The notes under the pieces were generated by a model. The model saw nothing but the letters and a program-made list of their open reading frames with translations. It was not told the DNA's origin and ran no database searches. The position numbers and the translations under genes were made by a program. Below are positions 43,760-54,500 of a stretch of 64,000 nt of DNA, in pieces; positions within the stretch are counted from its first letter, which is position 1, and every line of letters starts with the position of its first letter. The stretch is from Lunularia cruciata (Eukaryota; Streptophyta; Marchantiopsida; Lunulariales; Lunulariaceae), in contig OX419757.1 in NCBI GenBank assembly GCA_948567375.1, positions 31,868,001-31,932,000 on the forward strand, given 5' to 3'.

Positions 43760-44390
43760 TTAAATTAACTCATTTATTAAATCCGATAATGGTGTATACA
43801 ATAGATCTTTGTATGTTTTCAAACAATGAAAAAATACAAAAATATGCCAAAAATTAAATCTAATAAACCACTCATTATCCTCATCCTCCCCATCATCAAC
43901 ACTCTCATCCTCTTCACTCTCTCCATCCTCATGATCATCATCATCCTCTTCATTGCATATAATCTCTTCCTCTCCATCACTCAAGTATGACACTTCCTCC
44001 TCAAGAATGTAACCTCTTTATAAAAAGAGGTGAGTGAGTATGTGCGCAAGGAAAGAGACTCTAAACTTGTGCCCCTTAGGTCTCCTCAATTGGCTTTGCA
44101 AACTCCCCACATATGTAGTTTTAGCTCAAAATGCTAACTCCTCTCCATCATAATCCTCCACACCAAATCTCCTTAACTTTGTCTTGGTGTTTAGAACCAA
44201 ATGTCCATGTAAAATCTTGTGCCAAATAGTTGGTGCCACAAGTGCACTTTCTAACTAGAAGAAAACCCTAAATTCATGATACACATATTGCCTTGCCAAA
44301 TATGTCTTTTCAACCTTATCTCTTTGTGGAAACCAATCTGAAATAGTTATGTAAGGAATAATCCTCCTTTGTGGTGTCCTCTCTCTTGGC
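43760..44390 (-). pseudogene. Acidic coding remnant, unidentified
   Basis: On the minus strand frames from about 44390 read ITISDWFPQRDKVEKTYLAR, VAPTIWHKILHGHLVLN, RRPKGHKFRVSFLAHILTH, then a strongly acidic stretch (EEDDDDHEDGESEEDES) in the open frame 43760-43993. Composition and length suggest the N- or C-terminal part of a transposon-encoded protein. No family assigned. Confidence 0.45.
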
Positions 44391-46248
44391 ATTGCAAGTG
44401 CATCTCTAACTATATCTATGGTCAATTAAAACTTTCTCCCTTTAACCAAACATGTGCAAGAATTCTTGCCCCAAGAACTCACAAACTTTGTACATGCAAC
44501 TACTTATAAAAACCACCAATCAAAAAAGTGTAAGCCTCATTACTCATACACAAAGGCACTAGACACCACTTGGCGATGCACTTGGACAGTAAAAAAATGA
44601 AGAGACGCCACAAGATGCTGCTCATGGCCGTGAGAGGACAAGGAACCATTTTAAGGTTACCATGGAGCTATGCCGATTACCACTGCTGGACAAGTGCATT
44701 GGCATTGGGCATCAATGCAAGACAAGGCAAAATCAAGACAAACACCAAAAAGGCATTGAATGACACCCATCAATGCAACTAGACCTAAAATTTTCAATAA
44801 AAATTAAGTGCATGCAACGTGGGGAGACAAGGGATGATGCCCATTGGTATTGTCGGGCAGGCATAGCAGCATTAGGCACTATTACAAGATGCTATCATAG
44901 AGAATAATCAGCAAAATCCACAAAATGGTGCTAAATGATGGCTGTCAGCTTAGCGGGACATGAGCAAGGTTTAGGGTTTAAGTGTGGACAATGTGGAGCA
45001 ACATGAGGAGACACAAGGAGATGCACAAAGCCATTGTGGGATAGAGCCAGATGGCACCGGGTGATGCTTGTAGCTATTGATAATTGGGCCCCAAAACTTT
45101 CAAGAAAAATTAGAAAAGAGAACTAAAATTTGAAAACTAGAGAAAAATAAAAAATTACAAAGAGAAAAATACCTCCAAACATGTGTACTATAGGCCAAGG
45201 GTTATTTTGAGGCCAATAACATTGAGATTGACCTCCATGATTCCAACAAATAGCACTTCAAACTTGGTGTTTATCCATCCAACACCATTTCATGAAATTT
45301 GATGGGTGTGGAAAACCCATTAACCAATCTCTTTCATGAGTATTCCTCATGTACTCACTATTGACAATCTTCTCGTAACACTAAATTTCTACCATGGAAA
45401 CTCTAGGGAAATTTTGGAACTTAAAAGAAACTTGATTTTGGAAATTCTCGGGCTGCTTGCTCTCCTCTCACTTGCTCCTTGCTCTCCTCCCATCTCTCAC
45501 TTAAAATTTTAGAAACTCTCCTTTTGCTCTCTTGAAAAATCTCTCAGACTCTCTCCTCTCTTTCTGCAAAGTTCCAAATCGTAGTCCCCAAAAACAAATC
45601 TTTTCTTGAAATGCAAATCTCTCCTAAACTCAACAATTCAAACCCTTATTGTTCTCCTAAAACTCAAACAACACTCAGACGGGTATAACCTTTGAAAATT
45701 CCAAATTTCTCTCCTTCAAAATAACCCCTCTCCTCCTTCAAAGATCTTGAATTGTTAGCTAAAGTGAGAATAACTTCTTTCCTTGAAAACTTTACTTGAA
45801 ATGGCTCAATTGCAAATAAATTGATGAACCGTGAAACTTCTTTGCAAGAGAAGAGTTTATATAGCCACCCACATGAGAAAATAAATCTATAGCTCACACT
45901 AAAGGAATTCATATTTCACTAAGAAGAACCCAAATTTGTGGAGAAAATTTTAGAATCCTAAGCGACAATTGATCATAACATATGACATGCCACATTGCCA
46001 ACTGATGCACCCAACTATTACCCAACATTGCGGCGCCTACAAGCACCTATGAGTACAACAAGCACCAATAGGAAAAAGCCTTTATAATATCAAATTTACA
46101 CACTACATTGGGCAGCAATCTGCACCAACCAATAGGTATCTACATGCAACTTTTCTCTCTTACATTGGGAGTCAAAATGCACCACCCTACCAAATAGTGC
46201 CATCCAATGTATATGCAAGGTGTCACACATGGTGTCATCCAATGTCTT
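44391..46248. other. Non-coding sequence with GATGC-rich patches
   Basis: Patches rich in GGCAT/ATGCC occur at 44560-45080 and from 46000. A run of CTCTC-type pyrimidine repeats lies at 45450-45560. No recognisable coding sequence. Confidence 0.4.
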
Positions 46249-46341
46249 CTAGTGCACACTAGGCGTCACTTAGTGCCTACAAGTGCACACTAGGCATCAC
46301 TCACTGCCTTCAAGTGCACACCAAGCATCACCCAATGCCTT
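46249..46341. repeat. 31-bp minisatellite, three copies plus flanking partial copies
   Basis: Units beginning CTAGTGCACACTAGGC or CAAGTGCACACTAGGC start at 46249, 46280 and 46311, an exact 31-bp period, with decayed copies on both sides. Confidence 0.85.
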
Positions 46342-46739
46342 CTTGCCTACTTGCATAGGATCCATAAATGGTGTTGAATGTGCAATTGTCTACTAATATT
46401 AGGATAGTAAATTGTAAATAAAATGCAATCCGCAATGGGAGTTAATGGGAAACAACTTGCTAAACCTGGAATACTAAATTGTGAACTTGTTGTTTATGAT
46501 CATTAATAGAAATCATACTAGATTTACATTCTCAAACAATTGAAGAAGAAGAATAGAATAAATTTTTTATTATAGAGAAATATGTTCTTATTCCATATAC
46601 TCAAGATGACGAGCAAGGCATTGTTGCATCATCCTTGACCTACTTTCTCTCTAATAAGCTCCATTCCATTAAGAGATATTTTTGAATCTATTTGAGTTTC
46701 CTTTATAAATTTGACATCATCTTCTAACCAAACATTTGA

Positions 46740-47975
46740 CCTATTGATACAAAAGTTATGTAAAGTAATATAAGCTTAAATACACTGTAACAAATATGCA
46801 TTTCTACTACTGTCTTTAAGTTGCACTCTCAAGTCCAAAAGAGAATGGAATCTAGCTTTGAATACTCCTATATAGTGCTTACTTATCACCCTTGCCTTTG
46901 CCAAATATAATTGTTGAACTCTACCTTGTCCTCCATTTAGGCCTACTTGAAATTTGGGACTAAGTGATGTATGGATACCTAACCGAAATCATCTACAAGG
47001 TACTCTTTGGCCTCCAAACTAAGACTTCCTCCTCTTTGGTTCAAATCATTCCATTGTGATGATTTTTCAAACAAATCATGTTGTGACATGACTTTGGCAT
47101 TGCTACAAATAAACAAATCAAATCTAACCTTTAATTAAATCATGGAAAATGTACAAGAAGGTTAACCAATGCTAATGAACTCAACAAAAGAACAAAACAA
47201 AACAACTATTCAAACTAGATATCAAACACTTACCTCTTGTAAAATGTATAATTTTCCTCGTATCATCACAAATCACTTGGCCGTTTATGGAATATGAGCC
47301 CTTTTTGCTAAAATAGATTTTTCCATCCATGGTGGATCAAGCTATGAGGGGAAACAATGTTCCATCTACCAAACCAACACAACCAAGGAAACCTTTGTGT
47401 GTAAAAACTACAGATATTCTCCTCCTCTCCTTGTGCTTAGGCTATGCTTCTTGACTCCTCATCAAATCTAATATGGCGGTCATAACTCGGTCGATAAAGG
47501 CAATTATTGAACACGCACTACTGCCCTAAATGTTTAATCCCCTTGCAACATAAGCTCCATTACCATTATGCACAAATCTATTGAGAGGTAGAGCTACTTG
47601 GATCCATACCAATGTTTGCTCCCTCCAATAGTTGTTCTCAAAAGCATGGTGAGTTTTTATCAAATCTATTAATGTTGAAAAGGAATCAACATCCATTCTA
47701 GTTAGGTAGCAGAAGGCCTTCACATCTAGACTTCTAAAATATTTCATCACAAATTCCCAACTAAGAGGGTATGTAACTCTGGGTTCTAAATACCTATGAG
47801 TATGTGCATACTCCCACACACTAATCAATAATTCTAGCATATCTAAACTTCTCTACTTCATCTTCTAGTCCATGCGACAATATTTTTAAATCTAGTTGTA
47901 TGATCCATTGTATACATTTCCTAGTGTTTCTAGTTAGTTCTCCATGAGTGCTACCTCTCGGCATGCTCTACTCTC
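46740..47975 (-). pseudogene. PIF/Harbinger DDE transposase, copy 2, nearly full length
   Basis: From an ATG near 47975 the minus strand encodes MPRGSTHGELTRNTRKC, then an open frame (47526-47840) with KYFRSLDVKAFCYLTRMDVD, NNYWREQTLVWIQVALPLNRF. VDGTLFPL near 47360 carries the first catalytic Asp; KKGSYSINGQVICDD follows. The second block is disrupted near 46985. The third reads ISKHYIGVFKARFHSL where the family has SEH.IG, so the catalytic Glu is Lys. CI*AYITLHNFCINRSNVW closes the protein. It is homologous to copies 1 and 3. Confidence 0.85.
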
Positions 47976-49888
47976 TTCACATTCTCTGCACAATGAACAA
48001 TAGAGCAAAATAAGAAATTCATCTAAACGTGTACTAGTTGAACAAAGAATTTTCAAACAAGGAAATTGCGGAGTTTAGATTGCGCTTCAACAAATTCACT
48101 CCCTTCCAACCTTCACACAACCTTCTTCCCACTTGCACATATTCTTCTCACTCCACCATCAATTTCTCATTCTTGTCCTGGTACATCTCGCACTGTTCTC
48201 GTACATCTAGAGAAGAATCATCTCCCCCTTCAGACGCAACCAGATTCACCCTAAACCAGATACTTTATTAACCCTAAATTGTAATTCATACTTTATGGTA
48301 TACCAACAAAAAACTCCATATCTTATGGAGTTTGCTAATAATAAAGAACTTAGATGGAACCCGCAATGGGCAATGGGTCTGTTTCTTCCTCCGGCCTGCA
48401 ATCCATATTGATTTAGTTAATGCTTAGTAGAAACTTATATTAAAATATACCGAGCTTTGTAGAACTATTTCTCAAACCCCACTAGTATTACACTTTAGTC
48501 CTATACGAAGTACCTGGAGTCTACTTCCCTTTTGTCTGTCATACTACGTTATGCTTGGACCAAGACCTGTCATTCTTGTCCATAGGTTTATTACATCAGC
48601 TACACGGAAACGAACAAAGCATGGATATGATTTCCAGCAAGTATCCAAATGCTGGTCACTCTGATTTGACGACTTTCTATTGTCTTACTTTTGTGCGAAG
48701 AGAGAAAACAAGTTTGTTCTTTTGATGACGTGCCCATCGTCTGTCTAAAGTCGTTTGGAGAAGTGTACACCTTTGCGATATGGACAAGAAACCTTCGAAG
48801 TTGCCGTGAGGGTTTAGAATTAGCCATTAAAATTTGGTAACCAGAGATGAAATTGTGTCAACGCTTCCCTGCTGTGAGGCAGCACCCTATTCTATTTCAG
48901 TTGTCTGTGCGGTGAAGCTTACCTCAAGCACTGACATTGACCTCGTGACTCTGACATTTGACCGTGCCATGAGTACCGGGGACTCATGTTTACTGGCTCC
49001 GCTCTGTGCGACGATAGTGCGGTGGGGTCACAAAGTTTCGCGCAGTCAGAACAGATTCTCGTGGTGCCAACCTGGGGACTCGGTCGGGTCACTATTCGGG
49101 TACTGTAGTTCCTCTCGAAGAGCCGATAAAAGCCCGGAAGATATTTTTCGACCGAGTTATTTGAAATGCTATCGGTAATATTGACCGTATTCACTATTGT
49201 CGCAATTATCGTGGACTCTCCACGTAACAGGAATTTCCACGAGGAAACGGAAGACATCTGGACCGGAATTCCCCCCGAAAATTGTGGTTCGGACACTGGA
49301 CAGGGAGCTTGCTCCTGCCACGCACTTGCTCGAGGAGTTCCTCGAGGAATCTGGTATAGTTATCCCGGCCGGGTTGTTTAATGCCACGAGATGTATCCAG
49401 GGATGTCTTCAGAGATTAACCGGGATGGCCGGGGTTAGTTATATGGGTGATCATAAATATTAATTAAAAATTCAAAAACTTTTAAATTATATAAATAAAG
49501 TACTCGTAGTTGTAAGTATTTTATGGATTATATTTTGCATGACTTGTATAATATTTATGGAGAAAAGAGTTTTAGGGGCATCTTTAAATCTCAAATGCTC
49601 ATCGAAACTATTTAAAATTTAAGAGTGTCCGCCTCAACCAATTTGGAACATTTCTTTCTCTCCATTCAAAATTTTTGTCTTCACTTTCTCTCGAGCCGAG
49701 AGTTTTACTTCGGTGACTTCTTCTCCCTTGTCCTTGTGGCATTATATGTTTAATTAAATATCAAGTAATTCCTTATTTATATCTCATCTAGTCCAGAAGT
49801 GATCTTGAACCCCTCTGCCCGTGAAATGATTTACGGGTTCGGGGTCGTTCATTTATCAAGATGATGGGTAGTGTGTGCAGCTGCGGCA
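47976..49888. other. Transition from repeats to genic DNA; no supported gene
   Basis: CG dinucleotides become frequent from about 48.05 kb. Overlapping open frames on both strands at 48830-49470 (for example 48919-49296 minus, 49197-49463 plus) mostly reflect higher GC; I recognise no domain. This may be the downstream or upstream flank of an undetected gene. Confidence 0.45.
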
Positions 49889-49962
49889 CGCAAGATCTCA
49901 AAGTATAGAGATATGTAACGAGGACCGCAAGATCTCAAAGTATAGAGATATGTAACGAGGAA
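49889..49962. repeat. 37-bp tandem duplication
   Basis: CGCAAGATCTCAAAGTATAG starts at 49889 and 49926, and both copies continue identically through ATATGTAACGAGGA. Confidence 0.92.
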
Positions 49963-51529
49963 CAAAGAGGTAATGAGGTCACTTTTTTTTCCTCTAACTT
50001 TGGAATTATATTGAGTGATCCACACCACATCCGATATACATGTCAGGGAATGCACGAACATTTATAATCATAGTGAGAATCCAAGCAGAACGATACCACT
50101 CTCATTCTCATATTTTGTAATATATTTTAAACGGTTGGTGTCCTTTGTGTTAAAAAAGAAGAAGATGTAATCCATAGAAAACAATCTTATTTGATTATGT
50201 TTTTTCAGATGTTCCAATTGTTAGTAGACAATCCGATTTGCATAACTATAATATGTTAGGTGCTATTTGGCGTATTTCTCATCTAGACTCTATTAGAATT
50301 TAGCCCATTTTACCAATTTTGTGTTACCCATGTGAGGCTTGATGGGGTTTTCCCATGCTGCTTTCTATGCGGTTCGCACTTCTCCTAAAACCAAAAGCTT
50401 ATGAATACCTATACATTTTTGTATGGGTGGGTACTCGATACTCTCACCATCCATACAAATTTTACTTCCCGATAACTGAAACCCCCCCTACTCTCATGAG
50501 CCCGGACGTGACCCGAGATACAACACAATAGTCGCCGGCAATCCTTGCACAATGTTGACAGTCAGAACCGTCCCGACGCAGTCGTCCTTGATGACACGGA
50601 GGCCGCACCCGACAACCGTAGGAGCAGCAGAAAAGAGTCGGGGGGAAGGAAAGTGCTCTCGCCTGTTCCTTTTCATGTTGCAGTGTGGATGACAGGTGGT
50701 CTACGTACTCGCACATCAGAGCACGTTGAGGTCAAGAGTAGCCCCAAGTTCAAAAACTCAGGCAGCCGTTCCGACGAGCAATGCAGGGCCAGCTGGCTGC
50801 CCACGCTAAAACCTTTCAGTCGGGCAGGCCATCACGTCTTTCCATTGATGAAGATGGACGCAAGCGAGGCGCGCATCGGTCTCCTCCTATTCCAGGCTCC
50901 TCCTCCTCCTGCTCTTCCCTTCTCTGTGCTGAGAGAGAACAAGAGGTGAAGGAGGGGGCAGAAAGAAAGCGAGTAGAGTGTTGTGTGGAGGGCCACAACG
51001 TGTTCATAGAGACAAATCCCTACCCTTCCTTCCATACGGAGCACTCTTCTTCGCGTGTGCGAATTGTAAGCGATTTGGCTTTTTCCGCCTTCATTTAGCC
51101 TTCTTCATTGCTCCTTAGTCTCCGGAAAATCGAGGCGCTTTTCTTCGTCTTTGGAGCCTTCGAATAGTGATCGAATACTCGGGCCCGCGGAACTCGTAGC
51201 GGGATTGGTTCTGTCGATGCGAGTTTAGAATCACAAAAGTGGAACTTATTAGTTTTTGGAGTGAGGAGGAGGTGACTTGGAGCGATTTATTGTTGCTCTG
51301 GATTATGGTGCAGTGAATTTAATGTGGTGAAGGAAAAAGGCAGAGCGGAGAACTTTGGGGCAATGTCAGAATGCTTCGGTACTTGATCGCTTTTGGAGGA
51401 GCGGAGAATTTTCTGTTTTCCCTGGAAATGGTCTGAGGGATTGAAGCCGATTTCTGGCGAGAGGAGGGATTCTCTCCCGCTGTCTTGAATATTAGTGGTC
51501 GTTGTATCTGGAATTATCTGGTTGGCAAA
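49963..51529 (+). promoter_or_regulatory. Upstream region and probable 5' leader of the DeSI-like gene
   Basis: No separate gene is supported. Several short overlapping frames at 50460-51100 look like GC-rich shadows. A pyrimidine-rich CTCCTCCTATTCC / GGCTCCTCCTCCTCCTG stretch at 50880-50915 precedes a long leader-like sequence up to the start codon at 51530. The transcription start is not determinable by eye. Confidence 0.4.
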
Positions 51530-54500
51530 ATGGCAGAGGTTCTACTTCATGTTTATGATGTCACCAACAGCATGTCCGTCAAGGCAAATACTGCCATTGT
51601 ACAGCTGAATAAGTTAATGCGCGACGGGATCGGTCTGGGAGGCATTTTTCACGGCGCTATACAGGTATTGTGGCGAGCGATCATATGTGTCGTGTCTCTT
51701 CTTTCTCATACATATCCCCGTTGTTATTACGTTCTCTGCATTACATCTGAAACCTGTTTTTCTGTTGTAGATACAAATTGCTTTTTGTACGAAGATTGTT
51801 ATTGTCGACTTCACACCAGATTATAGTTGAGGTTGCGATACAACCGTTTACTGTTCTCCTTGGAAAGAGCCTTTGATTTTCGTTTCCATGTGTACGTATA
51901 TGCTAGTGGTGCAAAATAACAGTTTTACGGGTCAAAGGTGAAGAACCTTTAAATTAACGGAGATCAGAAGCATTTCTGAGTATCCCCTCCTTTGCCACCA
52001 TGATTCCAGGGCCGGACATACATAATCATCTGATGCACTTAGGACGGTTAGCACCTTACTTTTTCGCTCGTCGTTGATATACAACCCTCTCCTTTTCTCC
52101 ATGTAAAAGAGATGCAACAGCTTGCGCCAAATTCACTGAAGCCGTACTATTCTCTGCACAATCTAATATTTTGCAGCGAAGTCTGTGTGGACTTCATCGC
52201 TGCTGCGTTTGTCCTCAAATCCCAACCTCTGTTGCTATTAAGATGATCCGAGTTGGTCTGGAAGAGCATGTGTCTTTTTCTCGTATGTTGCTCTCCTTGG
52301 CTTCAGAATGTTCTGAACCTTTGCTGCATGCACGGTATACTTGTACTTATACTTGTGGCATCGCGCCCGCGTCTTTTACTCTAGGGAAAACCTTTGCTGG
52401 TGCTGTATAACCAAACACTGTGGAACGGGCATCACTAGGAATCAGTCTTTACCTTCCAGCTGACTAGATTCCGAGGCACGACCGTGACTCCTATTCTTTT
52501 CAGGACCTTTGCCAATGTTGTGTTTTTATCACTTCGAAACAATCAACACTCGTGGCATACGTTCTGCAGTTTTGCCTCAGGGTCCTGTCCTGAGAAGGAC
52601 AGAAAGGGAAAAACCATATATCTGATCCCAATGCCGATCTTTAAAAGTTGTTGTCATTTTGTTAGTGTTACTTAAGGTAAGTCACATCGCTCTATCCTTC
52701 CCTTTTGCGTCACGTCTTCTCTAGATCATGTGTATAATATGGTGGGCCCAACCTTTTGGTCTTTGGTTGGTTCCCGTTTGAGACTCGAGCAGTTAATTTC
52801 CTATGCAGTAACATCTTCCTGTTGAAAACATAACATCTGCCTTGTCCTCACGACATGGTTCTCTCTCAAGGTTATACTTGCTCACTCTCGCAATGAAGTA
52901 CAGTACCGATGCATCATAAAAACCATGCTAACTCTTGCATGCATATTTACGTACGCTCACCTCTCTATGTAACTGATAGTTTTGACGATTTGTACTGGGA
53001 TACCACCACGTATAAGTGTCAGAGTCAGTCCGGTCAAACGCGGGTATGGAATTGGGTTGTTTACAAGGGGTATTCCATTTCTCAAATATGCCTTGGCACT
53101 CATGAGCTTTCGATTAGAAACACGGTACGAGGGTACTGGCATTCGCCCAGCTACTTCGGCACGGTGTTGGGCACTGATGAAGTCGTCAGTGCTTTCGTGC
53201 AGGCTTACTATGACCGTCTGTCTGCTTCCTTAAGTGTTGAGTGGTTTAGGACTCATGCGTTCATAAAGCATAAAGCATACTGCAACATACACCATCCAGT
53301 CCTCTAACCCTTCGCTCCAACCCAGCCAAGATACCGTCCACTCCTCTCCCACTTCGCTCCACTCCAACCATCGTCCACTGAAGTTACTCGCTCTATGTCC
53401 CTCCTTTTCTTTCTCAAAGAAAGGAGAAATATAGAGTTTAGGGTTTAGAATTCGACCCTCCTACTCGCTCGATAATCCTCCTCTGCTTTCTTTTTCAGAT
53501 GTGTAATCTGTTGCTGTTGTTGTCTCTTTGTTTTTCTTCCATGGTGTGCACCAGTTCACTACACGTGCTACTTATGTAATGTATTAATCTGCGTTCTTGC
53601 TTTAATAATCACTTACGCTTAGTCAATTCTATTTGCAAACAGTCATGCTTGCATTTCATATGCACTTCATATGCACGTTCTCAGTTCCTTAATTGGTGGT
53701 TTCTGGATCCCCCGTTCTTCGAACGACTTCTGCTTCCATTTCTTAAACATGCTTAATTCTACTCTGCTTTCAATTTCAGATGCTTAATCTGTTGCTGTTG
53801 TTTTCTCATTGTTGTTCTTCCATGACGTATACTAGTCCACTGCAGGTGTTACATTTGAAAGGTATCAATTTCGGTTCTTGCTTTCTGAAGTATCTCCTTG
53901 CTTAGTTTCACTTCCATTTAATTTGCTTACATTCATTTCAATTCTATTTCACATGGTCATGCTTGCATTTCGCATGCACTGAATATGGATGTTCTCGGTT
54001 CTCTACTTAGAGGGTTCTGGATCCCCCGTCCTTCGAACGGGTTGTGCACCCATTTCTCGAATACTCTTGGTTCTCATCTGCAAAGCTGGTTAGTCTTGGA
54101 GATTACTGTACCAGATGAAGATGGATTTCCCTATCCAGAGCTTCCTGCTGCCCTAATTAAGAGTTTCAAGAAAGTCTACGCTTTTATTGCCAGCTTTCCA
54201 GACTTAAACGGCGTTGAGATGTTCTAATATAATTTCGTTTCCTGTCGTTCTGTTTCTTGCCCAAGAAAGTAATTTGGCTATGAGTCGTAGTTGGAGGACA
54301 GGTTCAAGTGTTTTGCTCGGCAACCCCACCTACAATTTATGTTCAGGTTCTGACGGGAAATATGATTGTCCTATGATTTCTGATGTAGGTGTATGATGAA
54401 GAGTGGTCCTTTGGCTTTTGTGAAAACGGAAGTGGGGTCTTCAGCTGTCCACCCAAGGAGAATCCAATGTACACTTACCGGGAAACTGTGGATCTCAGGA

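Noticed and set aside
49169-49463. Candidate small secreted protein gene
   Set aside because: No signal peptide, no conserved domain and overlapping frames of equal length on the other strand.
53428-53450. Short TTTAGGGTTTAG sequence resembling plant telomere repeat
   Set aside because: Only about two units; such telo-box-like motifs are common in plant non-coding DNA and do not indicate a telomere or interstitial array.
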